A DNA stretch of 64,000 nucleotides, taken from positions 1,488,001-1,552,000 of the forward strand of contig NZ_JBFDUZ010000001.1 of the NCBI RefSeq assembly GCF_040719145.1, written 5' to 3'. Shown here one piece after another: positions 53,686 to 62,212 of this stretch (positions are counted from its first letter, which is position 1; each line of letters begins with the position of its first letter). The notes beneath the pieces are model-generated. The model searched no databases, was not told the origin of the DNA, and was given only the letters and a program-made list of their open reading frames with translations. Source of the stretch: Paenibacillus sp. JQZ6Y-1. GTDB lineage: Bacteria > Bacillota > Bacilli > Paenibacillales > Paenibacillaceae. Made by a program: the position numbers and the translations under genes.

Positions 53686-53987
53686 TGTTATATCCTCCGT
53701 TGTGATAAAACACGCAAGCTATCCATCTATCATTTCTCTGGTAAGTCTTCCTTATGCAGACCAGTATATTGATCCACCATCCAGAATGTACAAGTTCTGC
53801 AATAAAGTGAAAGATTAGATTGTCGATGGAGCTTAGCTTGTGTATATTGTCTGTTATTTTACCAAAAAGAAAGGAATATAACCATAAAATGAATTCGTAA
53901 ACGCCTACATTAGTACTGTAAGCTGTATCAACCTGCAATACTGGATACAGCAGGTTCACTTATATTAACGAAACGAGGATGATCTCA
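53686..53987. promoter_or_regulatory. Divergent control region of AraC regulator and GH3 gene
   Basis: A cre-like CGTAAACGCCTACA (53896-53909, 12 of 14 positions) lies about 80 bases before the GH3 start. No other feature is clear. Confidence 0.4.
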
Positions 53988-56243
53988 ATGACAAATGTAC
54001 AACATACGGATGCTCAGGAATTGGCGGCACTTGTAGCGCCTTATCATAAAACAGGCGTAACGCCGCGTAGCGAAGAAAATATCACTGCTGCGGTTGAGGA
54101 ACTGCTGGGTCAGATGACATTGACAGAGAAGATCGGTCAAATGAGCCAGTGTGCGGATTCGGAATTTGCGTTTGGTGCAGATGTAGAAGCCGATCCGACC
54201 GATATTCTGGTGCGCGAAGGACGTGTTGGTTCCATTCTGGGCGCATTCAACAGCCGCCGTACCTTTGATCTGCAAAAGCTATCTGTTGAGCAATCCCGTC
54301 TACGTATTCCACTGTTATTCAATGCAGACGTAATTCACGGCTACCAAACCATTTTCCCGATTCCGCTCGGTTGGGCAAGCAGCTGGGATCTGGAGCAGAT
54401 TAAACATGCATGTGTAATCGCTGCTCGTGAAGCGACAGCATCCGGTATCACTTACAACCATGGACCGATGGTTGATATTACGCGCGATGCCCGTTGGGGA
54501 CGTGTTATGGAGGGTGCAGGGGAAGATCCATACCTCGGTTCCTTGATTGCCAAAGCTCAAGTCGAAGGCTTCCAAGGAGAAAGTCTGTTTAGTGAAGAAA
54601 CGCTGATCGCTTGCCTGAAGCACTTTGTCGCGTATGGTGCATCCGAATCCGGTCGCGATTACAATACCGTGGATATTTCCGAATGGACACTGCGTAACGT
54701 GTATCTGCCACCGTTCAAAGCAGGTCTGGAAGCAGGCTCCGCTTCGGTTATGAACGCATTTAACTTCTATAATGGCGTACCAATTGCTGGTAACAAATTC
54801 ATTCTGAATGATCTGCTGCGCAAGGAGCTTGGCTTTGACGGTATGCTTATCTCCGACTATGGCGCGGTGGATGAAATCTATATTCATGGGGCTGCGCGTG
54901 ATCGCAAGGAAGCAGCACGTATGTCACTGGATGCAACGATGGATATTGAGATGGTGACACAGCTGTATGAGCAATACTTGCCTGAACTGATCGCTGAAGG
55001 TAAAGTGGACATCGCACAGGTAGATGCTGCCGTTCGCCGCATCCTGACCTACAAATACGTAATCGGCATCATGGACGATCCGTTCCGCTATATCCGTCCC
55101 GACAAAGAAGCCGAGTATCATTTCCATCCAGAGCATTTGCAAGCGAGTTTGGAGCTGGCACGCAAATCGATTGTCCTGCTCAAAAACGAAAATCGCATTC
55201 TGCCACTGTCCAAAACGGGCGTACTGAATGGCGACAGCACCATTGCGCTGATCGGTCCATTTGCAGATAGTAAGGATCTGCTTGGTGCATGGCAATTCTC
55301 CCGCTATGGCGAACAAACGGTAACCTTGCGTGAGGGTTTCCAAGCCAAAGGCATTAAGGACGAGCAATTGCTGTATGCACAAGGTAGTGCCGTGAACGAA
55401 GCGATCTCCGGTGGTATCGAGCAAGCGCTACAAACTGCTCGTCAAGCCGATGTAGTCGTACTGGCACTAGGCGAAGACAGCGAAATGTCCGGCGAAGCTG
55501 CATCCCGTATGGATATTACGATCCCAGCACCACAGCAAAAGCTGGCAGAAGCCATCGTCAAGCTGGGCAAACCAGTCATTCTCGTACTGACTAACGGACG
55601 CCCACTTGTACTGGACTGGTATGAGCAACATGTCGATGCCATCGTCGAAACATGGTTCCTCGGCTCCCAAGCAGGTCACGCGATTGCCGATGTATTGCTC
55701 GGCGATTACAACCCATCTGGCAAGCTAACCATGAGCTTCCCACAACATGGCGGACAAACGCCGATTTACTATAATCGCTTCAATACAGGACGCCCAGTAA
55801 ATGACCAAAACAAAGACGAGAAATACATTTCCAAATATCTGGACGGTCCTAACGATCCACTGTACCCATTCGGCTACGGTCTGAGCTATACCAACTTTAC
55901 CTATTCCGCGTTGAAGCTGGATCGCGATATTATCAAACGCGGCGAATCTATCACCGTGCGTGCTACTATCACCAACACCGGTAACGCCGCAGGCGAAGAG
56001 ACCGTACAGATGTACATCCAAGACCTGTACGGCAGTACCGTTCGTCCAGTAAAAGAACTGAAGGGCTTCCGCAAAATCCAACTGTCTCCAGGTCAAAGCA
56101 CACAAGTCGAATTCACCATCACCGAATCCGACCTGCAATACTGCAACGCCCAACTCCAATGGGTCGCAGAAGAAGGCGAATTCAAAGTCTTCGTCGGCAC
56201 CAACTCCAACGAAGTCATCGAACGCACCTTTGAACTGATTTAA
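53988..56243 (+). CDS. Beta-glucosidase, glycoside hydrolase family 3
   Basis: A 751-residue cytosolic enzyme with no signal peptide. The TIM-barrel domain includes KHFVAYG and nucleophile Asp290 in LISDYGAVDE. The second domain has the LGEDSEMSGEA block that supplies the acid/base region, and a fibronectin-III-like domain forms the C-terminus. It resembles BglX-type beta-glucosidase/xylosidase. An ATG at 53979 abuts GAGG; 53988 is better spaced. The last 250 bases are unusually poor in G on this strand. Confidence 0.93.
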   Translation: MTNVQHTDAQELAALVAPYHKTGVTPRSEENITAAVEELLGQMTLTEKIGQMSQCADSEFAFGADVEADPTDILVREGRVGSILGAFNSRRTFDLQKLSVEQSRLRIPLLFNADVIHGYQTIFPIPLGWASSWDLEQIKHACVIAAREATASGITYNHGPMVDITRDARWGRVMEGAGEDPYLGSLIAKAQVEGFQGESLFSEETLIACLKHFVAYGASESGRDYNTVDISEWTLRNVYLPPFKAGLEAGSASVMNAFNFYNGVPIAGNKFILNDLLRKELGFDGMLISDYGAVDEIYIHGAARDRKEAARMSLDATMDIEMVTQLYEQYLPELIAEGKVDIAQVDAAVRRILTYKYVIGIMDDPFRYIRPDKEAEYHFHPEHLQASLELARKSIVLLKNENRILPLSKTGVLNGDSTIALIGPFADSKDLLGAWQFSRYGEQTVTLREGFQAKGIKDEQLLYAQGSAVNEAISGGIEQALQTARQADVVVLALGEDSEMSGEAASRMDITIPAPQQKLAEAIVKLGKPVILVLTNGRPLVLDWYEQHVDAIVETWFLGSQAGHAIADVLLGDYNPSGKLTMSFPQHGGQTPIYYNRFNTGRPVNDQNKDEKYISKYLDGPNDPLYPFGYGLSYTNFTYSALKLDRDIIKRGESITVRATITNTGNAAGEETVQMYIQDLYGSTVRPVKELKGFRKIQLSPGQSTQVEFTITESDLQYCNAQLQWVAEEGEFKVFVGTNSNEVIERTFELI

Positions 56244-56361
56244 TATTCCATATGATTAAACAGGATATGGACCGCTCATTCAAGCCATCCATATCCCCCA
56301 AACCAATCAACAAGCACACCAGCAACACAATCTATACCATATCAACATCGAACCAACCCAA

Positions 56362-56405
56362 AAGGGACAAAGACTGCCATCCTCAATCGCAGTCCTTGTC
56401 CCTTT
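56362..56405 (+). terminator. Terminator after GH3 gene
   Basis: A 16-bp stem with one mismatch (56362-56377 with 56389-56404) and a T-rich tail. Confidence 0.8.
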
Positions 56406-56479
56406 ATTTGAGCAATATACAAATATATGTTAAATTAAAACACATACCCTAACCCAAACAATGAAAGCGAGGAATCCCC

Positions 56480-56596
56480 ATGAAATCCCAACGATCAACC
56501 TGGTTACTGCCCGCATCTATCATGATCATCCTAATCCTATTCGCGACCTGGTTAACAATAGCTATTCTAATAAGAACCATCTCCGCAGCCGCCTAA
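56480..56596 (+). CDS. 38-residue single-pass membrane peptide
   Basis: MKSQRSTWLLPASIMIILIL and a second hydrophobic stretch to residue about 31, ending IRTISAAA. Two Lys/Arg at the N-terminus, a long hydrophobic core with one Trp on each side, and a GAGG site seven bases from ATG support translation. It lies alone after the GH3 terminator in a G-poor tract. I do not recognise it; it could be a small membrane-protein regulator or a chance frame. Confidence 0.45.
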   Translation: MKSQRSTWLLPASIMIILILFATWLTIAILIRTISAAA

Positions 56597-56911
56597 TCTT
56601 AGCCCTAAATCCAACCCACCCAATCCATCCCTATCAACAAATAGCAATTCGACCCATATCAAAATAAAGCAAATACATCTATACCACCCAAACTCAAATT
56701 AAAAACCTAAATCTAAAAACTAAAAAAAGCAAAATTAAAAACAAAGCCAAAACCAAAAACTATACGCCACCAAGCAACTTCTACATAATTCCCACCCAAC
56801 AACACGCCGCCTAATAAAGCACTCCCCAAACCATTCTCTAAACTACCCCAGCCACCTCACTCCTCAACACCCAAAATCTTTCCCTACCACAACCCCCACA
56901 GTATTGTGAGT

Positions 56912-57052
56912 GCGGCGGAGCGGAGGGGGAGGAAAAATGCCAAAAGGTCGACTTTGGAGAGTGGAGTTTTTACCGCTTATTTCCTCATCTGTAAAAACTC
57001 CACTCTCCATCGGAGACCGTTGGCATTTTCCTCCCCCGTAGCGGTCCCCGCC
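56912..57052. repeat. Long palindromic element, copy B
   Basis: Arms 56925-56973 and 56991-57037 pair over almost 50 bases, with an 18-bp perfect inner stem (GTGGAGTTTTTAC side) and a 17-base loop. The ends GCGGCGGAGCGGAGG (56912-56926) and GTAGCGGTCCCCGCC (57038-57052) match the reverse complement of copy A at 20494-20704. Confidence 0.7.
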
Positions 57053-57141
57053 TCCAACCCCATCCCCCCAGAAAAGGCTTACAAAAACGGTTGTCATTTT
57101 ATGTCGCCTATGTTAGTATAAAAATATAGAAACCAAAACAC

Positions 57142-57170
57142 GGATTGTTACTGAGTAATCAGGCAAAACC
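57142..57170 (+). promoter_or_regulatory. RAT antiterminator target upstream of licT
   Basis: GGATTGTTACTG...CAGGCAAAACC matches the LicT/SacY ribonucleic antiterminator, and its end overlaps the terminator at 57162-57208. Bound LicT would hold the RAT hairpin and block termination. Confidence 0.9.
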
Positions 57171-57208
57171 GAAACTGACCGAAGTGTCAATTTTGGTTTT
57201 GCCTTTTT
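57162..57208 (+). terminator. LicT-controlled terminator before licT
   Basis: GGCAAAACC...AAA (57162-57174) pairs with TTTTGGTTTTGCC (57190-57202), then five T. Mutually exclusive with the RAT hairpin. Confidence 0.9.
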
Positions 57209-57235
57209 GAGCATTCATATAAAAAGGTGATGAAG

Positions 57236-58093
57236 ATGAGAATATCGCAGGTTCTGAATAACAATGTCGTCACCGTTGTAGATTCCGGCAAACAGGAACT
57301 GGTCGTTATGGGTCGAGGCATCGGATTCAAAAAGCATCCCGATGACTTGGTTGATGAGACGAAGATTGAAAAGGTATTCAAGCTGGAAAATAAAGAGATT
57401 TCAGACAAGCTAACCGCATTGCTATCGGACATTCCGATGGAGTATGTAGAATGCTCAGATGAGATTATCCGCTATGCACAGACCGTACTGGGCAGCCAGC
57501 TTCATGACAGCATCTATATTTCGCTCACCGACCATATCCATTTTGCGATTGAACGGCATCGGCAAGGATTGGAAATCAAGAACGCACTGTTATGGGAAAT
57601 CAAAAAGCTGTACCGCAAAGAGTACTACATTGGGATCAAGGCACTCCAGATGATCGAAGATATGCTGGGCGTCTCGCTTCCCGAAGATGAAGGCGGCTTC
57701 ATTGCGCTGCACTTCGTGAATTCTCAGCTCAACGGACAGATGAGCGAAACGGTCAGCATGACGAACATCGTCAAAGATGTGCTGCGGATCGTAACCCGCC
57801 ATTATGTGATTGAGCTGGACGAGGAATCACTGAATTATTTCCGTTTCCTCACACATCTGAAGTTTTTTGCGCAGCGTGTTATCAGTGGCACAGCAAGCGA
57901 GCAGGGGGATAGCCCACTGCACGATATGGTCAAAAATCAGTATCCACAGGCATATGCCTGTGCGCTGAAAATTCAGGATTACACACGCAAGATTCATCAG
58001 CGTGATCTATCCAATGAAGAACTGCTGTACCTGACCATTCATATTGAGCGGGTCACCAAAAAGGAACATGCAGATTCATCGGAAAGCAATTGA
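57236..58093 (+). CDS. licT: LicT-type transcriptional antiterminator (BglG family)
   Basis: A 285-residue RNA-binding regulator. The N-terminal 55 residues (RISQVLNNNVVTVVDSGKQELVVMGRGIGF, here a landmark) form the coantiterminator dimer, followed by two PTS regulation domains at about 65-170 and 172-280 with phosphorylatable His in LTDHIHFAIER, FIALHFVNSQL and LTIHIERV. When beta-glucosides are transported it binds RAT sites and allows read-through. GTG 57227 and ATG 57230 crowd the RBS; ATG 57236 fits homologues. RAT sites lie upstream of it and of bglP. Confidence 0.95.
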   Translation: MRISQVLNNNVVTVVDSGKQELVVMGRGIGFKKHPDDLVDETKIEKVFKLENKEISDKLTALLSDIPMEYVECSDEIIRYAQTVLGSQLHDSIYISLTDHIHFAIERHRQGLEIKNALLWEIKKLYRKEYYIGIKALQMIEDMLGVSLPEDEGGFIALHFVNSQLNGQMSETVSMTNIVKDVLRIVTRHYVIELDEESLNYFRFLTHLKFFAQRVISGTASEQGDSPLHDMVKNQYPQAYACALKIQDYTRKIHQRDLSNEELLYLTIHIERVTKKEHADSSESN

Positions 58094-58106
58094 ATACCGG
58101 CTAGAG

Positions 58107-58133
58107 GGATTGTTACTTTGGGTAGGCAAAACC
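58107..58133 (+). promoter_or_regulatory. Second RAT antiterminator target, before bglP
   Basis: GGATTGTTACTTT...AGGCAAAACC has the RAT ends conserved and a more divergent middle; it overlaps the following terminator stem. Confidence 0.82.
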
Positions 58134-58212
58134 TAAATGTCGAAGAATGGTACATCATAACGTGTGAGCTTCAAGCGCAGATGGCATCATTCCTCCGCAT
58201 TTAGGTTTTTTT
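58128..58212 (+). terminator. LicT-controlled terminator before bglP
   Basis: AAAACCTAAATG (58128-58139) pairs with CATTTAGGTTTT (58198-58209), ending in seven T; the roughly 58-base interior may carry its own structure. Confidence 0.82.
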
Positions 58213-58284
58213 ATATCCAAAAATGGATCAAAAACGAATCAAGCAACATACAATGCAGAACAGTACGATAGAGGAGTGTTGATT

Positions 58285-60213
58285 GTGGATAAAGCAAAAG
58301 TAGCACAGGATGTCCTAACACTGGTTGGTGGCGAGCAAAACGTAGACCAAGTGACTCACTGTATGACGCGTCTACGGTTTAACTTGCGTGATGATAACAA
58401 GGCAGACAAAGCGCAGCTGGAGAAAACACCTGGCGTCATGGGGGTTATGAAAAACGGCGGTCAATTTCAAGTGATTATCGGCAACGAAGTAGCCGGTGTA
58501 TACAAAGAGTTGACGGCAAACATGTCCGGCGGCGGTGCCAAAAAAGCACCGGTCGAAGGCGCAAGTCCTGAGAAAAAACGCAATGCCATCAGCGCATTGT
58601 TCGACTTTATTTCCGGTATCTTTACACCGATTTTGCCAGCGATTACCGGCGCAGGGATGATCAAAGGGATTGTAGCGATTCTAGTAGCACTCGGCTGGAT
58701 GTCCAGCACCAGCTCCACCTATATCATTTTGTCGGCGATTGGTGACGGAGCGTTCTATTTCCTGCCGATCATTCTAGCGGTTAGTGCTTCTCGCAAGCTC
58801 GGCAGTAATATGTATATTGGCGCAGCCTTAGCTGCTGCGATTATGCACCCGACTATTACAGCACTGCTGTCTTCGGGTGAAAGTGTAAGCTTTGCCAGCA
58901 TTCCAGTTATTGCAGCAACGTACTCGTCGACGGTGATTCCTATCGTCATCGCCATCTGGATTGCATCCTATGTTGAAAAAGCAGTAGATCGCATTACGCA
59001 TTCTTCTATTAAATTGCTCGTTGTACCGACCGTTACACTGCTGGTGATGGTTCCATTGACCTTGATCGCCATTGGACCACTGGGTTCGATTATCGGGAAT
59101 GGGTTGTCTGGCGGTATCTCTTGGTTGTTTGATAATATGTCGATTGTTGCAAGTATTCTGATTGGCGGTACGATGTCTTTGCTGATCATCACAGGTATGC
59201 ACTATGCACTGCTGCCTATCATCGTTGGTTCCATGACATCGCTTGGTTATGATTTTATTATCCCATTGATGTTTGCAGCGAACTGGGCACAAGCAGGTAG
59301 CGCCTTTGGTGTCGGTCTACGTTCCAAAAACGGTAAAACCAAATCGCTCGGTTTCTCAACTGGTCTGACCGCGGTAATGGGGATTACAGAACCAGCGATG
59401 TATGGTGTCAACATGAGATTCAAAAAGCCGTTTATCGCCGCTTTGTCTGGTGGCGCTATCGGCGGTGCATTTATGGGTATTTTCCATGTCAAAGCTTATG
59501 TTATTACCGGTCTAGTTGGTCTGCCGAGTGTAGCAGCATTTATTAGTCCATCCATCAGCACATTGATCTATGCACTGGTAGGCGGTTTGATTGCATTGGT
59601 TGCAGCCGCAGTGATTACCTATATCATTGGTATCCAAGAAGAAGTGCAGCAAGAAGCAGAGGTACAAGCAGTAACAGAGCAACCGTCTACTACTGTTACC
59701 GAACAGGCAAATGCAGTAGCAGCTACTCTGATTGAGAACGAAACGGCTCCACGTACGATGAAAGCTACGCAAATTCTTAGCCCAATGAACGGTAAAGTGA
59801 AGCCGCTGAGCGAAGTTCCTGACCCTGCATTTGCTGAAGAAATCATGGGTAAAGGGGTAGCAATTGAGCCATCTGAAGGACGTGTCGTATCGCCAGTGAA
59901 CGGTACCGTATTCTCAGTATCCAAAAGCGGTCATGCGATTGGTCTTGTTAGCGAAGATGGTACCGAAATGCTGATCCATATCGGTATCGACACGGTGAAG
60001 CTAAAAGGGAAACATTTCACTCCACATGCTCGTTCCGGTCAAGAGATCAAAATCGGCGATCTGCTGATGGAGTTTGATCTGGAAGCTGTACGCAGCGAAG
60101 GCTACGCGACCATCACCCCAGTTATCGTAACGAATATTAACGATTACAACCATCTGGATCGTGCTGACCATGTACAGGTTCAGCAGGGCGACCTGCTTTA
60201 CAAACTGAACTAA
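58285..60213 (+). CDS. bglP: Beta-glucoside PTS transporter subunit EIIBCA
   Basis: A 642-residue fused permease that imports and phosphorylates beta-glucosides such as salicin or arbutin. EIIB has phospho-Cys26 in VTHCMTRLRF; EIIC has about ten membrane segments; after a Glu/Thr/Ala linker (about 455-490) EIIA has catalytic His565 in LIHIGIDTV. An upstream GTG at 58276 abuts GAGGAG, so GTG 58285, eight bases away, is preferred. No 6-phospho-beta-glucosidase gene follows, unlike the usual bglPH pair. Confidence 0.95.
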   Translation: MDKAKVAQDVLTLVGGEQNVDQVTHCMTRLRFNLRDDNKADKAQLEKTPGVMGVMKNGGQFQVIIGNEVAGVYKELTANMSGGGAKKAPVEGASPEKKRNAISALFDFISGIFTPILPAITGAGMIKGIVAILVALGWMSSTSSTYIILSAIGDGAFYFLPIILAVSASRKLGSNMYIGAALAAAIMHPTITALLSSGESVSFASIPVIAATYSSTVIPIVIAIWIASYVEKAVDRITHSSIKLLVVPTVTLLVMVPLTLIAIGPLGSIIGNGLSGGISWLFDNMSIVASILIGGTMSLLIITGMHYALLPIIVGSMTSLGYDFIIPLMFAANWAQAGSAFGVGLRSKNGKTKSLGFSTGLTAVMGITEPAMYGVNMRFKKPFIAALSGGAIGGAFMGIFHVKAYVITGLVGLPSVAAFISPSISTLIYALVGGLIALVAAAVITYIIGIQEEVQQEAEVQAVTEQPSTTVTEQANAVAATLIENETAPRTMKATQILSPMNGKVKPLSEVPDPAFAEEIMGKGVAIEPSEGRVVSPVNGTVFSVSKSGHAIGLVSEDGTEMLIHIGIDTVKLKGKHFTPHARSGQEIKIGDLLMEFDLEAVRSEGYATITPVIVTNINDYNHLDRADHVQVQQGDLLYKLN

Positions 60214-60250
60214 TTCAGGACGCTTCCATCGAAAGCATTAACAAAACGCC

Positions 60251-60304
60251 AAAAGCCTGTAACCAAGACGCATCAAGAATGCGCGTAGGTTACAGGCTTT
60301 TTTA
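60251..60304 (+). terminator. Terminator after bglP
   Basis: A 14-bp stem (60251-60264 with 60288-60301) with a T-run; a GCG-rich inner part may pair further. Confidence 0.9.
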
Positions 60305-60405
60305 GTTTCATGGGAATACAAGAAATACAGAAATGTACAGCAGTATCAAAAATGGTATACCTACGACAGATTCATAGGCAGCTGTGCTGAATGAGTATAC
60401 TACGA

Positions 60406-60504
60406 TTACAGATCGCCGCTGAACATTTTGATCACGACAATACCGCCCCATACAATCACAATACCAAGCGCTGCGTACAATCGGTCTTTTACAGATGGAT
60501 TCAA
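60406..60504 (-). CDS. 32-residue single-pass membrane peptide
   Basis: On the minus strand a TTG start eight bases after AAAGGAG opens a frame beginning NPSVKDRLYAALGIVIVWGG and ending MFSGDL. A short charged N-terminus, one hydrophobic segment of about 17 residues and a short tail are typical of small membrane proteins. The good RBS and the clean end support coding. I cannot name it. It is the only gene in the 60214-60703 gap. Confidence 0.55.
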   Translation of the reverse strand: MNPSVKDRLYAALGIVIVWGGIVVIKMFSGDL

Positions 60505-60642
60505 TGGTCTAACTCCTTTGTTCAGTTTGTTTAACCTCACATCATATGACCACATTGTACCAGAATGACAGCATGTCGCAAGGGGATTTGGGAAAAAAGA
60601 ATGAACGAAAATTGGAACAATGCCATAGATTATAAAATGGAG

Positions 60643-60687
60643 AAAAGCCGCCCCCTATTGTGACAGGATAGGGGGCGGCTTTTTTTG
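60643..60687. terminator. Strong terminator beside the MFS gene
   Basis: A perfect 16-bp GC-rich stem (60643-60658 with 60668-60683) with T on the right and A/T on the left; it probably ends the minus-strand MFS gene. Confidence 0.85.
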
Positions 60688-60703
60688 CTAATGATTATAA
60701 ATC

Positions 60704-62005
60704 TTATACTTTCGATACGCTCATGGCAGGCGACGCTTTGGTGGAGGCGCTATTCGCTGCTCCGACTGGATCACGACGTCTGCGATCATTGGACAGTCCG
60801 AAGATGGAAATGATCGTAATGATCAGAACGATGGCACTCAGGAAATAATACGTATTTTGAAAACCAATATTGGTATACATCTGACCGGCAATACTAGAGA
60901 AGATGACGATGGCTGCCTGTTTGGCAAAGTTGAACGCTAGCAGATAGATCGTTGCCGACAGACGTACATCAAACACACCGGTAATGTATTTGAAGATGGA
61001 TACGAGCAGCAGTGGCATTTCGACTGCGGCAATCAGACGCAGCAGCGACAGGCTAATGGTATCGGTTGCAACAGCGCTTCCAAAGATACGGATAAAGGTC
61101 AGCAAGCCGAAGAGCAGCAATCCATTTTTGGCACCAATACGATTGATAATCCATGGCATAAAGATCATCAGTACTGCTTCAATGGCTGTTTGCAGGGATA
61201 CCAGTTCACTGAAGCGCTGGGTACCAAGCTGAGTCGTTGGGAAGAACTGATTGTAATAGTTCGGGAACTGCTGGTCAAACACATCGTATACACTTGCCGT
61301 ACCAACAATCAGCAAGGAGAGGAACCAGAAGTTTTTCAGCTTGAAAATGGAGAAGACTCGTTCCTTCGTAATCTCGCTTCCGCCATCGCCTGGCTCTGCG
61401 GCTTCTGCTGCTGCGGAGGAAGGATCTACTTTAACCGTTTTCAATAAAATGCCGAGAATGGCAGCCGAACCAGAAGCAAACCAGAAAATGCTGATCGGAT
61501 TGGCTAGATACATCATACCGCCAATCAAAGTTGCCGTTGCACCTGCGATGGAACCGAACAGGCGAACACGACCATATTCAATCGAGCTGGCACGACTGGC
61601 GCGCTCGATATAGGCTTCAACTACACCAACCCCCGCTTGGAATACTGCACTGAGATAAATACCACCGATGATAGCACCGACCCAGATATTATATTTCAAC
61701 AACGGGATAAACAGCCAAGTGAAGAATGGACCCATTAATAGCGCTGCAATCACAACAAACCAGAACAGGTTTTTGCGGAAGCCGAGCTTATCGGAGATGA
61801 CGCCGAAGAATGGTTGATAGCATAGTGCAATCAGCGAGATTGCCGAGAAGATCAGTCCGGTATGACCCGCATCCAGTCCAGCCTCTTCCTTGAGCCAGAT
61901 TGGCAAAAAGGCAAGTACCACTGCCCAGATTAAGAAGTAGAAGAAAAACAGACCGCCAAAGTTCCAGAAGTTCCATTTTGGTAATTTCAGATTACGTATA
62001 TTCAT
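60704..62005 (-). CDS. MFS transporter, oligosaccharide:proton symporter type
   Basis: A 433-residue protein with 12 predicted membrane segments. The start WNFWNFGGLFFFYFLIWAVV and GLIFSAISLIALCYQPFFGVISDKLG resemble the LacY/nucleoside symporter branch used for oligosaccharides in Paenibacillus. GGGAGG lies seven bases from ATG 62005. It is downstream of the GH43 gene on the same strand, so the two probably serve one sugar. The substrate is inferred as arabino- or xylo-oligosaccharide. Confidence 0.88.
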   Translation of the reverse strand: MNIRNLKLPKWNFWNFGGLFFFYFLIWAVVLAFLPIWLKEEAGLDAGHTGLIFSAISLIALCYQPFFGVISDKLGFRKNLFWFVVIAALLMGPFFTWLFIPLLKYNIWVGAIIGGIYLSAVFQAGVGVVEAYIERASRASSIEYGRVRLFGSIAGATATLIGGMMYLANPISIFWFASGSAAILGILLKTVKVDPSSAAAEAAEPGDGGSEITKERVFSIFKLKNFWFLSLLIVGTASVYDVFDQQFPNYYNQFFPTTQLGTQRFSELVSLQTAIEAVLMIFMPWIINRIGAKNGLLLFGLLTFIRIFGSAVATDTISLSLLRLIAAVEMPLLLVSIFKYITGVFDVRLSATIYLLAFNFAKQAAIVIFSSIAGQMYTNIGFQNTYYFLSAIVLIITIISIFGLSNDRRRRDPVGAANSASTKASPAMSVSKV

Positions 62006-62212
62006 GATGATGCCTCCCATCCACAGTACTGCTGCGCCGTTTCATGTATGTAGGGCGAGCAGTGAAGCTTATTTGGTTACTCCGTATCAAGCATAATAGG
62101 GGCTGCCGTTCGTTGTTAGTCAGAATAATGCAGGACCAACAACCGACGGCAGCCTACAATCAAGCATGTGCTGCATGTGACGTATGGATATTGTTGAAAA
62201 TGAGCCGATTAC

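Noticed and set aside
56461-56667. 68-residue frame starting at 56461
   Set aside because: It overlaps the better-supported 38-residue membrane peptide in another frame and lacks its own RBS.
56906-57121. Frames on both strands across 56864-57121
   Set aside because: Both are made by the near-perfect palindrome, which gives open frames on each strand.
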